From NCBI GenBank assembly GCA_964565865.1, contig CAZMGM010000008.1, positions 18,229 to 82,228 of the forward strand: a DNA stretch of 64,000 nucleotides, given 5' to 3'. Below the pieces are notes generated by a model, which saw nothing but the letters and a program-made list of their open reading frames with translations, was not told where the DNA came from and made no database searches. The translations under genes were made by a program, and so were the position numbers. Source of the DNA: CBDAPI01 sp964565865. Its GTDB lineage: Bacteria; Acidobacteriota; UBA6911; RPQK01; CBDAPI01. The first letter of the stretch is position 1. The number at the start of each line of letters is the position of its first letter. Below, piece by piece: positions 8,147-16,132 of the stretch.

Positions 8147-9340
8147 ATGAATGAATTCGATTTAGAAGCCTGTGTCCGGTTTCTCCAGCGCCTCATCCAG
8201 ACCCGAAGCTTGCCCGGCCGAGAAGAAGAGATCGCCGGAATCGTGCAACGCGAAATGAATCGGGTTGGATTCGACGACGTGTCACAGGACGAAGCCGGGA
8301 ATGTGATTGGCCGCATACGGGGCTTCGGGGAAGCGCCGCCCGTTATGTTGAACAGTCACCTCGACCACGTGGACGTGGGAGATGAGTCGCGCTGGCCCTT
8401 CCCCCCGTTTGGTGGCGAGATTCACGAGGGCAAAGTGTGGGGTCGAGGGGCGATGGATATCAAGGGCCCGCTGGCGGCCCAGGTCTACGGAGTCGCCCCA
8501 TTGACCGTTGAAGCACCTCCTGGCGACGTTTATGTGAGTGCCGTGGTCCAGGAGGAGGTGGGAGGGCTGGGTGCCCGCCATCTGTCGACGCATCTGGAGG
8601 TTCCCCTGGTGGTCGTGGGGGAGGCCTCGCAGAACCGGCTGCGAAGAGGGCATCGGGGTCGCACTGAGTTGAATCTCCACGTGGAGGGACGGAGTGTCCA
8701 CGCCAGCATTCCCGAGAACGGGGTCAATCCGCTCTTCGTAGTAGCCCGATTCTTGAATGAATTGTCTGCTCTGGAAATGTATGTCGATCCTGAGCTGGGA
8801 CCTTCTAGCCTGGCTGTTACGCTGATCCGGACCGACCAGACGAGTGCCAATGTGATTCCCGGAGAAGCCTGGCTGACTTTGGACTGGCGAAATGTCCCAG
8901 GGGAAAGCGGGGAGGATGTGCGGCAACGCTTGGCCGAGATAGCCTGCAGCTGTCTCATTGAGGGAGCTTCGGCCGATGTAGAGCTGCCGACCTTCCACCT
9001 GAAGAGCTATACGGGTGTCGAGATGGAGTACTCGAGCTACCAGCCGGCCTACGTGGTCGAGGAGTCCCACCCAGCTCTCATCCGCGCCAAACAGGCGCTG
9101 ACCGGGGTAACTGAGGTGCGGGAGGAGACAGAGCTGTGGAGGTTTGCCACCGACGGAGGCCATTTCGCCGATGCAGGAATGTTGGTCATCGGCTTTGGAC
9201 CAGGTCATGAGGGGCTGGCCCACACGGTAGACGAGTCGATTCCGATCGCCGATTTGGAAGTGGGATTGCGAGGGAATCTGGTCCTTGCCCGGGACTGGCC
9301 CAGGCTGGCTCTGCGAGAGGGGTTTTCGGGTTCCGGGTAG
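8147..9340 (+). CDS. M20-family zinc metallopeptidase/deacylase (YgeY-like)
   Basis: 397-residue di-zinc hydrolase of the ArgE/DapE/carboxypeptidase G2 superfamily. Metal-binding motifs: MLNSHLDHVDVG near 67-78, WGRGAMDIKGPLAAQ near 99-113 with the bridging Asp, and VQEEVGGLGARH near 129-140 with the general-base Glu. The dimerisation lid carries the substrate His in GRSVHASIPENGVNP. The final His ligand lies in GPGHEGLAHTVDES. The overall pattern resembles YgeY, a putative deacetylase of purine/selenium-related operons, more than DapE. Substrate unknown. It stands alone on the plus strand. Confidence 0.85.
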   Translation: MNEFDLEACVRFLQRLIQTRSLPGREEEIAGIVQREMNRVGFDDVSQDEAGNVIGRIRGFGEAPPVMLNSHLDHVDVGDESRWPFPPFGGEIHEGKVWGRGAMDIKGPLAAQVYGVAPLTVEAPPGDVYVSAVVQEEVGGLGARHLSTHLEVPLVVVGEASQNRLRRGHRGRTELNLHVEGRSVHASIPENGVNPLFVVARFLNELSALEMYVDPELGPSSLAVTLIRTDQTSANVIPGEAWLTLDWRNVPGESGEDVRQRLAEIACSCLIEGASADVELPTFHLKSYTGVEMEYSSYQPAYVVEESHPALIRAKQALTGVTEVREETELWRFATDGGHFADAGMLVIGFGPGHEGLAHTVDESIPIADLEVGLRGNLVLARDWPRLALREGFSGSG

Positions 9341-9344
9341 GGTA

Positions 9345-9425
9345 CTCGCTTTTGCTTACGACTGTCAGGGGTTACCCGTTTCGGTCGACCTCGACTTGCA
9401 ACCTTCAACTTTGAACCAGTGCACG
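9345..9425 (+). repeat. Partial R1 dispersed repeat
   Basis: Intergenic stretch after the M20 gene ending in TTCAACTTTGAACCAG (near 9400-9415), the same arm seen at 22.8 and 39.9 kb. Its left part (ACTCGCTTTTGCTTACGAC) loosely matches the ACTCGCTGTG arm of the other copies. Degenerate copy. Confidence 0.45.
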
Positions 9426-9520
9426 ATAAGAGGTCGGTGCAGCAACCGTCTACCCAAATCTCAGCACGCACAACCGCGGTCTTTAGCTGCTCCCCTTGAC
9501 CAGTTGAAAGGCTTGTTCCT

Positions 9521-9901
9521 ATGATGGTTTTCGGTATGGCTATGAAGACCCTACTGGCATGTTCGCTGGCCTGGTTGGTCCCAGGGGGGGGTCACCTATT
9601 CCTGAAGCAATGGAAGAGAGGACTAACCTTTCTGGCGGTGATTCTGGCCCTTTTTTTCTTTGGCCTGTCCATGGACGGGCAGCTGTTCGGTTTCAGTCCA
9701 GGATTCTTCGGACTGCTTAAGCTCATTGCGGGCCTGGCCCTCGGCCTGCCCTACATTGCAGGTCAGATCCTGAGTCTTGGAGAGGGGCAAATCAAGGCCC
9801 TCGGATACGAATACGGCAACACGTATCTCTACACGGCCGGACTGCTGAACATGTTGCTGGTAGTGGATGTCTTTGACATCGTACAGGGGCGGAAATCATG
9901 A
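9521..9901 (+). CDS. Small integral membrane protein (DUF6677-like)
   Basis: 126 residues with an N-terminal SLAWLVPGGGHLFLKQWKRGL motif, then about three more hydrophobic segments (LAVILALFFFGL, LIAGLALGLPYIAGQIL, LYTAGLLNMLLVVDVFDI). The pattern of a first helix with a Pro-Gly-Gly-Gly-His turn and a C-terminal NxLLVxDVxDI matches a small membrane family that I recall as DUF6677 in Acidobacteria. I am moderately sure of the family and do not know its function. Several in-frame ATGs lie close together at the start (9521, 9524, 9536, 9542). It overlaps the next small gene by ATGA. Confidence 0.75.
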   Translation: MMVFGMAMKTLLACSLAWLVPGGGHLFLKQWKRGLTFLAVILALFFFGLSMDGQLFGFSPGFFGLLKLIAGLALGLPYIAGQILSLGEGQIKALGYEYGNTYLYTAGLLNMLLVVDVFDIVQGRKS

Positions 9902-10068
9902 ACCACTTTAGTGGCCTGATCATTCTGGCTCTCGGAGTGGCTACTGTATTTGCTTTGATTGCTAAAGAAGATCGGCAGGAGCAGGTGCGCTACTTTTTCA
10001 AACTGTTGGCCTTGATGATTCTCGGCTCCCTGGCGGGTGCCTGGGTCATGTCGGCCATTCCCTGGTAA
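9898..10068 (+). CDS. 56-residue membrane protein, unknown function
   Basis: A short gene starting ATG at 9898 and overlapping the stop of the previous gene (ATGA), which implies translational coupling. The product has two hydrophobic helices, GLIILALGVATVFALIAK and FKLLALMILGSLAGAWVM, separated by the charged link EDRQEQVRYF. It ends with TAA at 10066. The VanZ-like frame continues in the same register directly after this stop. I do not recognise the family. The overlap and clean hydrophobic pattern make it likely to be real despite its size. Confidence 0.65.
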   Translation: MNHFSGLIILALGVATVFALIAKEDRQEQVRYFFKLLALMILGSLAGAWVMSAIPW

Positions 10069-10167
10069 TCTCCCATCTCAAGCAAGACGCCCTATCGTAG
10101 CTGGATTCATTGGCTCCCGGCACTAGGCTGTGCTGGTCTGATTTTCTGGCTGTCTCACCAGAGCCAG

Positions 10168-10455
10168 GTGCCAGTGGGGGGAGTGGGGGGCGATTTCATA
10201 GCCCATGGGGCGACATTTTTTGTCTTTATCCTAACTCTTGGGTGGGGCTCAACCTCCGGCTTTAAACGGCCGATGAGTCTCAAGGAAGCCGGTGGTCTCT
10301 GGGTGATTGCCATGCTCTACGGACTGTCGGATGAATATCATCAGAGTTTTATTTTCGGACGCAGTCCCACTCTTGAGGATGCTGTGGCGGATGGGATGGG
10401 CTCTCTAATCGGTGCGCTCGGAAACTGGCTGGTACTTCGCCGTTTCTACGGTTGA
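10168..10455 (+). CDS. VanZ-like membrane protein, start codon unclear
   Basis: VanZ-family signature near the C-terminus: GLSDEYHQSFIFGRSPTLEDAVADGMGSLIG, in sense, with the DE-x-HQ and R-x-P-x-x-x-D core. The listed GTG at 10168 removes the first helix. Family-like sequence extends upstream to about 10090, reading WIHWLPALGCAGLIFWLSHQS. In that register there is no ATG, GTG or TTG between 10168 and the in-frame TAA at 10066 of the preceding 56-residue gene. Translation may start at a rare codon (ATC at 10075, ATT at 10105), by readthrough, or from a recently lost ATG. VanZ relatives are linked to glycopeptide tolerance, but most members are uncharacterised. Confidence 0.7.
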   Translation: MPVGGVGGDFIAHGATFFVFILTLGWGSTSGFKRPMSLKEAGGLWVIAMLYGLSDEYHQSFIFGRSPTLEDAVADGMGSLIGALGNWLVLRRFYG

Positions 10456-10470
10456 CGTCTGAGGGCTGCT

Positions 10471-10690
10471 GGTTAAAGGTTGAAGGTTCGTGGAATGTGA
10501 GAATAAGAATGGAACGGCAAATAGTAAGTCTGCCGCTTCGCTACGGTGAGCTGACGCTTTACCGTTCTGTCATTTCCCCCTTCCGGTCACTGGAAACTGA
10601 CAACGGGCGCGAGCGAAGCAAGCGCCCAACCGGCAACCAGGAACAGAAACGAGCGACAGCACGAACACAGCCAGTGCAAGCTCGGACCCC
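10471..10690 (-). repeat. R1 dispersed repeat region, inverted copy
   Basis: Non-coding stretch between the VanZ-like gene and the convergent hydrolase. Bases 10571-10690 contain CAACCAGGAACAGAAACG and CAGCACGAACACAGCCAG. These match, as reverse complement, the TGTGTTCGTGCTGTTGCT and TTTCTGGTTA parts of the copy at 22.7 kb. A further arm, GGTTAAAGGTTGAAGGTTC, sits near 10472-10490. Also present is CTGCCGCTTCGCTACGG near 10529. No convincing ORF. Confidence 0.6.
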
Positions 10691-10694
10691 AGAA

Positions 10695-11729
10695 CTATCC
10701 ATCAATCCAAAGGTGTGCAAAATCAATGACCCGGTTCTCGGCCCAGTGGCGGTCAACGTCAACGTGCTCCCCTTCGATAAACCCAACGTGTCCCCCCTGC
10801 TGCGGCAACCACAGTAGCAGGTGAGGATTTCGCAGTAGCCCGGGTGTTATGAGAGGTTGCCAGGGAAGGATCGGATCTCGTCTCGAATGGACGACGAAGG
10901 TCGGGATGCGAATCTTGTCGAGCCAGGGCGAGGCACTGGCGCGACGATAGTAGTCAAAAGCGTCATCGAAGCCTCCGAGGACAGTCGTAAACAACTCATC
11001 GAACTCCCGGATGGTCTTGATCTTGCGTATGCCACGAACATCGATATGCTGTGCCAGAGCCTGTTCCCTCTTGCGAATAACGTTCTTCAGGCCTTGTACC
11101 AAATGCCACCGGTAGTGACGATTTGTAAGGCGGTCCAGCGTGTCCCAGCTGGCGAGCAGGTCGACCAGGGGAGAGATTACGGCAGCGGCTCGAACTCGCT
11201 CCGGGATGTCTGCTCCCCATTCTCCCAGGAGTTTGAGGAGCATGTTTCCTCCCATTGAAACCGCCACCAGGATGAGCTCCCCGCACTGCTCCAGATCCAG
11301 TACTCCGGAAATAACTCCCTCCAACTCCCGGCTTGATCCAGAATGAAAAATGACTGGTTTGTCGTTCGTCAGGTTGAGGTCGTAGAGGTTCAGAAGAACC
11401 GCGTTCCATCCCTGCAGGTGGGCCTTGTGCAGGAATCCCTGCATATAGGGGGACTGGCTGGAGCCTCCCACACCATGGATGGCCAGTAGGGTGGGCGCGC
11501 CGCTTTTCGAGAAGCAGGCTTCGGCTCCGACACTGACCTGCCCGGGAAGTTTGAGTACCAGCATCTCGGTCTCCGGTGCTCCCCAGTGGAAATGTCGCTT
11601 GGCGAGCGCGGCGCCAATGGTCTGAAGGTGTGGATAGGGAATGGCCGGGTGAGGAAGAAAAGGCCGGCCCAAGAGGTGTTCACGGAATTTCTGGAGACGG
11701 GCAGAAGGTAGCCCCGAACTTTGATTCAT
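10695..11729 (-). CDS. YheT-family alpha/beta hydrolase
   Basis: 344-residue alpha/beta hydrolase. Family features in order: the entry segment PHLQTIGAAL near 33-42, oxyanion HGVGGSSQSPYMQGF near 85-99, nucleophile elbow AVSMGGNMLLKL near 157-168, acid SRRDPILP near 283-290, and catalytic His in GGHVGFIEG near 312-320. This order matches the YheT/ABHD1-3 group, whose members hydrolyse small esters or lipids. A cytoplasmic or peripheral location is expected. The usual arginine-cysteine turn of YheT (NxRGCS) is replaced here by NLYDLNLTND, which is odd. Physiological substrate unknown. Confidence 0.87.
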   Translation of the reverse strand: MNQSSGLPSARLQKFREHLLGRPFLPHPAIPYPHLQTIGAALAKRHFHWGAPETEMLVLKLPGQVSVGAEACFSKSGAPTLLAIHGVGGSSQSPYMQGFLHKAHLQGWNAVLLNLYDLNLTNDKPVIFHSGSSRELEGVISGVLDLEQCGELILVAVSMGGNMLLKLLGEWGADIPERVRAAAVISPLVDLLASWDTLDRLTNRHYRWHLVQGLKNVIRKREQALAQHIDVRGIRKIKTIREFDELFTTVLGGFDDAFDYYRRASASPWLDKIRIPTFVVHSRRDPILPWQPLITPGLLRNPHLLLWLPQQGGHVGFIEGEHVDVDRHWAENRVIDFAHLWIDG

Positions 11730-11872
11730 GTGGAATTGTCAAGGAGCGACTTAAGATTTCGAACCTCCTGGCCATGGAGGTCGAGGCCCCTGCAGTCCTG
11801 CTCAATCGCTTGATCGGACAGTAAAGGTAGTGGCCCAGGGTGGAAATCACAGGGGCCTCCCAGAGGCCAGCT

Positions 11873-12481
11873 CTAATCGAGAAGCCTCTTGATTGCGGCA
11901 TGGAGCCCTTCCTTCGTGTAATTAGCTCCGACATCCAGGCCCCGGTGCTGCATCCAGTGATGAGGATCTGGATCGGGACCGGGCAATATCCATTCAGTTC
12001 CAGGCTTGTATAGCACAAAAATGTCCCAGGCTAGCTCGGATTTCGGATAATTGAGCTTCTTGGTGAAGTGGTTAATCCCAAAAGTCCACAGGTCCCAGAA
12101 ATGCACAACCCTGGGATCGTCCAAATAGGCCGTCGCCTTCTGAGCGGCAAACCGGTTGTCGTTGGCAAGAATGGGAGACCAGAGAACCAAAACCTTGATG
12201 CTGGCTTCCTTTAACTGTTGCAGGATTTGGCTGACTTCGGAGGCCCCCCGAAGGCAGTGTCCTCAGGTTGGCGAAAAAACAAGCACCAACCGGGTTTCAC
12301 CTCTTGCTGAGTTGAATGATGAGAGAAACTCTTGCCCGTTGTACGAGACGGTCGTGACAATTTGTGGCGACTGGGCAGGCGTTCCAGTGATGGCTGCTGC
12401 CGAGAAGACTACGGCGGTTGAAACATAGACGTAAAGCCCTCCCACTACAAGCGGCCCGCCACCACGAAACAGTTTCTTCAT
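11873..12481 (-). CDS. Candidate selenoprotein: thioredoxin-like, UGHC redox motif
   Basis: Two frames usually called separately, 12263-12481 and 11873-12190, are one register interrupted only by TGA at 12263-12265. Decoded as selenocysteine (U) the product is 202 residues. It has a signal/anchor (LVVGGLYVYVSTAVVFSAAA), then strand RLVLVFSPT, the motif U-GHC, LRGASEVSQILQQL, and strand KVLVLWSPIL. This is a thioredoxin-like order in which CGHC would be expected, so U replaces the first catalytic Cys. A hairpin starts six bases after the TGA. An aberrant stop or sequencing error is the alternative. Both halves keep clean coding sense. It overlaps the antiporter remnant upstream by four bases. 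No sel genes are in the window. Confidence 0.75.
12231..12257 (-). promoter_or_regulatory. SECIS-like stem-loop downstream of the in-frame UGA
   Basis: On the mRNA, six paired bases CUUCGG/CCGAAG close a seven-base loop GGGGCCU. Below a single C-U mismatch the stem continues with CUG/CAG. The loop begins 16 bases after the UGA and its first bases are G. That matches the known bacterial SECIS rule (apical loop roughly 16-37 bases after UGA, G among the first two loop positions) recognised by SelB. Structure was paired by hand; no energy was computed. Confidence 0.65.
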
Positions 12482-12855
12482 GCTTCGTTAAGATACAGAA
12501 ACCGCCCGGTAAGTTTCAAATCTACGACGCTTCCCGGTTCTGGGTACGACGGAGTGAGTCTGGGAGTCGGTCCCCAAACTACGATGGGAGCGCTCTGCTC
12601 CTGACTCGACCCAGCACTCTCTTTCCCGCAAGAGAGGCAGAAAAGTCGCACCAGCGACACGGGCGAGCCGGCAGTGACCAACCTCGCAGCCAAGACGACT
12701 GGAATGGTCACGGCTGCCAGGAAAAGATGACCGGAAGTATGAGAGAGAAGAATGGCGATCAGCATCAACCCGATAGTAGGAGGGAATCTGAGGGCGCGGT
12801 TCTTCAGACAACTGAAGAGAGCAGAAAGTATGCTGAGAATGTCCAAGTGCTTCAT
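12478..12855 (-). pseudogene. Truncated N-terminus of a CPA1-type Na+/H+ antiporter
   Basis: The first 45 or so residues, DILSILSALFSCLKNRALR followed by FPPTIGLMLIAILLS, match the first helix and the re-entrant PPTIGLML signature of NhaP/CPA1 antiporters. After about residue 55 the frame loses any resemblance and becomes a Ser/Pro-rich tail that stops at 12478, just inside the selenoprotein start. A functional antiporter needs over 400 residues, so this is a 5' remnant. Alternatively it is a chance small membrane protein; the PPTIGLML match is my reason to prefer a remnant. Confidence 0.5.
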
Positions 12856-12986
12856 GGTAATGTTTAGTTGGTCTCCCCAGCGCGAACCGAGGTAATCCGT
12901 TCTACAAAGACAAGATTATCCCCGGCCTGTGGCGCCGGTCCAGGCAGTTTGGGGTCATAATAGTTTTGGATTTCGGCGGAGCAGAC

Positions 12987-13910
12987 ATGTTTTTTTCGTA
13001 TAGGTCTGGTCAGTTTTTCCTGAGTGTCCTGGCCATGCTGATATTCGGGGTGACCTGTTCCCAACAGCCGCGCTCGGAGGCGATGATTGTCTCGGAAGAA
13101 TTCAAGCAGAAAATCGGCAACTATCTAACTGAATTGAACAAATCGATCAGCCAGCTCAAGATCGATGAAATCAGACCAATGAAGGAAGCCCCTTTCCTGT
13201 TGGTCAGGGTCTCCTACCAGGCTGGAAACAAGCCGCAAGCCAGCGAGTTTCACATTACCGAAGACGGGAAATACCTGGTTCTAGGCCAGGTCTGGGATCT
13301 TTCCGTCGGTCCTCAGAAAGCTCGCTGGAACCGCCTGTCCGAAATGGGAAAGAAGAATCTCGAGAAAATCGATCTCAAAGACCGTCCGGTCCAGGGCAAC
13401 CCCGAAGCTGACGTAGTGGTGATCGAGTATTCGGACTATCAGTGTCCCTATTGTGCAACCGCCCATTTCGGCCTGGAAAAGCGCCTGCTCGAGGAGTATG
13501 GCGACAAGATTCGTTTCGTCTTCAAGCACCTCCCGCTGACCAGCATTCATCCCTGGGCCATGAAGGCCTCGTTGGCGACAACCTGTGGGTACGTGCAGGA
13601 CCCGGATTCCTTCTGGAAGATACACGGACAGCTGTTCCAGCATCAGAAAGAGATCACCAGCGAGAACCTTCGCGACAAAGTGTGGGAGTTCGCCGAGGAA
13701 GCTGGTCTTGATGTCGAACCGTTTCTCGACTGCTTTGACAACGAAGAGACCAAATCGGTGATTCAGCGTGATATGAAGGAAGCCGCCCAGCTAAGAATCT
13801 CTTCGACCCCCACCTTCCTGCTCAACGGAGCCCCCTTTCGGGGATCCCCCAACTATCAAGAGTTCACCGGTTTCATAGATATGGCCCTGGCGGAGGCTTC
13901 CGCCGAGTAG
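12987..13910 (+). CDS. DsbA/thioredoxin-4 family thiol-disulfide protein
   Basis: About 307 residues from the ATG at 12987, preceded by GGCGGAG; an upstream in-frame TTG at 12966 is less likely. An N-terminal membrane/export segment (FFLSVLAMLIFGVTC) is followed by a linker domain of about 120 residues. A DsbA-like domain then begins at VVVIEYSDYQCPYCATAHF, with CPYC as the redox motif. The cis-proline loop is STPTFLLNGAPFRG. The layout resembles BdbD-like or DSBA oxidoreductases fused to an N-terminal domain. The Cys in FGVTC is not a good lipobox. It lies divergently from the selenoprotein candidate, suggesting a local thiol-redox cluster. Partner proteins unknown. Confidence 0.85.
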   Translation: MFFSYRSGQFFLSVLAMLIFGVTCSQQPRSEAMIVSEEFKQKIGNYLTELNKSISQLKIDEIRPMKEAPFLLVRVSYQAGNKPQASEFHITEDGKYLVLGQVWDLSVGPQKARWNRLSEMGKKNLEKIDLKDRPVQGNPEADVVVIEYSDYQCPYCATAHFGLEKRLLEEYGDKIRFVFKHLPLTSIHPWAMKASLATTCGYVQDPDSFWKIHGQLFQHQKEITSENLRDKVWEFAEEAGLDVEPFLDCFDNEETKSVIQRDMKEAAQLRISSTPTFLLNGAPFRGSPNYQEFTGFIDMALAEASAE

Positions 13911-13921
13911 ACTAATGAACT

Positions 13922-14278
13922 GTGATGCTTGAATCGGTGGTGGATGAGATGCCAAAAGGAGGCTTCTTGGTGGGACTGTCTTCGGTGGCTGGAGACCGGG
14001 GCCGCCAAAGGAGGGTTTTCGGTTTCCCTGGATGGGCTGTGCAAGCGTCTGAAGAAGAAGGGATGCGTGTCTTCACGGTCAAGCTGGGGTTCGTGGACAC
14101 AGCCATGACCTACAGGAAACAGGTATGTTCATGGTGACCAGTCCCGAACAGATTGGCGCGCAGTAATCCGCCTGCTGGATCGTGCCTCCGGCGTGTACTA
14201 GTTGCCACCCTCTGGCCTCTGGTCATGCTGGTCATTCGGCTCATCCCCAAACCGGTCTTCAAGCGCCTCGAACTATAA
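13922..14278 (+). pseudogene. Decayed short-chain dehydrogenase (3' half)
   Basis: Three frames together spell the C-terminal half of an SDR: MPKGGFLVGLSSVAGDRGR (catalytic Ser region), GMRVFTVKLGFVDTAMTY (the family segment after the Tyr-Lys helix), VTSPEQIGAQ then a TAA, and finally PLVMLVIRLIPKPVFKRLEL before TAA at 14276. The Tyr-x3-Lys helix is missing and at least two frameshifts separate the parts. The end resembles SDRs related to decaprenylphosphoryl-ribose 2-epimerase subunits. The N-terminal Rossmann half is absent, so the gene is dead. Confidence 0.7.
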
Positions 14279-14293
14279 AAGTCCCGCGGCACA

Positions 14294-15964
14294 TCAATCC
14301 TCCCTGGCGAACACAATGTCGTTTTCGTTGATGATGGTGTACATTGCCTTCTGCAGTGAGGTCAGCGCCAGCTCATAGTCGACTTCGGCTCGCAGCTCGC
14401 GGACCTGACTATCGGCTAGGTCTCGCTGAAAACGCAGCACCTCAAAGTTGGTTGACAAACCGGCTTCAAAGCGTTTGTTCTCACCGTCCAGTTGCTCGTG
14501 GGCCAGCCGACTGGCCGCACGAGCCGCCTCCAGGCTCTTTTTTCTGATGGTGATCGTTTCGTAGGAGTTGCGTACCTCGACGATGACCATCTGTTGCTGG
14601 TTCTTCATCTCGTTGTTGAGCTGCCGTTCCCGGATTACCGTCATGGCCATGTCGGCGTTATTTGAGCGATTACGCAAGGGAATCGTAACGTCCACAAAGA
14701 CGCCCCAGCTGACGAAGTCGAACCCAAACGCCTGGTTCCAGGCCGTGCCGAAGGCTCCAAAACGAGGGTCGTCTGGGGCGGCGATCTGAGTTGGCCTCTC
14801 GAAGACCTCACCGGACACCGTCTGGAATACCCTACCCGAGGTCCCGAGGCTTCCAAAGTTTCCTCTCAAATCGACCGAGGGTTTGCCCTCGCTCTCGTAA
14901 AAGCGGCGGTCGACTCCATTTCGCTCCATCTGCAGTCTGATCCGCTCCAGCTCGGGCCGGTTTCGAGCCGAGATCTCGATGGCCTCTTCCAGGGTGAATC
15001 CCACATCCCGCATGCGGGGTCGGTCAATCGGGATCAAGGTCAAGTTCCAGATGGATGCCGAAGGATCGGGGGCAAGCATTCTCTTCAGCTCGTTCTGGGC
15101 ATTGATGATCTGCACCTCGGACTGAATGAGAGACTGTTCCCGAGAGGCAACTTCCGCCTGCGAACTCGTGACCTCGATGGGGGCCATCACGCCAATCTCG
15201 ACCCGCTTCTGGTTGTTGCGGTGCTGAACCACGGCCAGCTCCACCGATTTGTGCTGCATCTCATAGTGGTCTACCGCGTAGACCAGCTCCCAGTACTGGT
15301 TTTGAACCTGCTGGATGATCTCCACAACACGCTGCTGGAACTGCGTGTCGGTGATCTCGGTGTCGAGATTAGCGAGCCTGATCTGTCGCTCCGTAGCCGT
15401 CTTCTTTCCGAATCCCCTCCACAGCGGCTGTGTGAACGAGATATCGAAGTTGGTGTTGTAACTGGGATTGACGTTATAGAACATGCTGTTGGTGAAGGTT
15501 CTTCCATTGCTCCAGAGAAGTCTTAAGGTGCCCCCACCCTTCACGTTCTGGTTGAGCATACTGTCCCAGGTGAACCCATCAGTGGCAATGACCGGTATGC
15601 CGCCTCCTGACTGCAAAACGTTGTTGGTTGGATTCTCCCGCTCGGTCCAGCCAACCGTGAAACTGAGTGTCGGATCGTAAAACCCTCGCGTCTTGAGGAT
15701 CTGCTCACGATTCAGATCCTCATTGAAGTTCTCGATGGCAATCTCCAGGTTGTTGGCAAGGGCCATTCGAATGGATTCCCGGAGGCTCAGCTCCATAACG
15801 GTGTTGGTGCGCCTCATCCTCGCCACATAAGATTCCAGAACCTGAACCTCCCGAGCCACGGTCGTGGCCGGCTTTTCTTGCGACGCTACTTCCTGCGCTG
15901 ACAAGGGAGCAGGAAGCATGAACAGGACAGTAAGCAGCAGCGATTGAATCGTGTTCTTCTTCAT
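14294..15964 (-). CDS. TolC-family outer-membrane efflux/secretion channel
   Basis: About 556 residues from the ATG at 15964, preceded by GGAGATGTT. The open frame to 16054 is unlikely to be translated. A signal peptide (SLLLTVLFMLPAPLSAQ) is followed by two TolC-type OEP repeats. The first starts LSLRESIRMALANNLEIAIENF; the second starts FTLEEAIEISARNRPELERIRLQMER in sense, the standard opening of each OEP half. Long alpha-helical coiled segments follow. The outer-membrane channel would pair with an inner-membrane pump and adaptor, neither of which is adjacent. Transported substrate unknown. Confidence 0.9.
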   Translation of the reverse strand: MKKNTIQSLLLTVLFMLPAPLSAQEVASQEKPATTVAREVQVLESYVARMRRTNTVMELSLRESIRMALANNLEIAIENFNEDLNREQILKTRGFYDPTLSFTVGWTERENPTNNVLQSGGGIPVIATDGFTWDSMLNQNVKGGGTLRLLWSNGRTFTNSMFYNVNPSYNTNFDISFTQPLWRGFGKKTATERQIRLANLDTEITDTQFQQRVVEIIQQVQNQYWELVYAVDHYEMQHKSVELAVVQHRNNQKRVEIGVMAPIEVTSSQAEVASREQSLIQSEVQIINAQNELKRMLAPDPSASIWNLTLIPIDRPRMRDVGFTLEEAIEISARNRPELERIRLQMERNGVDRRFYESEGKPSVDLRGNFGSLGTSGRVFQTVSGEVFERPTQIAAPDDPRFGAFGTAWNQAFGFDFVSWGVFVDVTIPLRNRSNNADMAMTVIRERQLNNEMKNQQQMVIVEVRNSYETITIRKKSLEAARAASRLAHEQLDGENKRFEAGLSTNFEVLRFQRDLADSQVRELRAEVDYELALTSLQKAMYTIINENDIVFARED

Positions 15965-16132
15965 AACATCTCCATACGGTGCGAGCCGTGTGATTTTGAC
16001 CAGGCTGAAATAGCCCCTTTCACAGATACGGTAACCTGGGCATATGGGTTTCACGAGCTAGAGAGATCCGTGCAGCTGTTTCCCCGGGGCCTGATGGCTC
16101 TCACCTCTTTTTCCTTGCTTTCCCCCCATCAG

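Noticed and set aside
8282..9223. 313-residue minus-strand ORF inside the M20 peptidase gene
   Set aside because: It is antisense to a well-supported peptidase with intact metal motifs.
14294..16054. Type I secretion operon around the TolC-like gene
   Set aside because: No ABC transporter or membrane-fusion protein is adjacent, so only the channel is supported.
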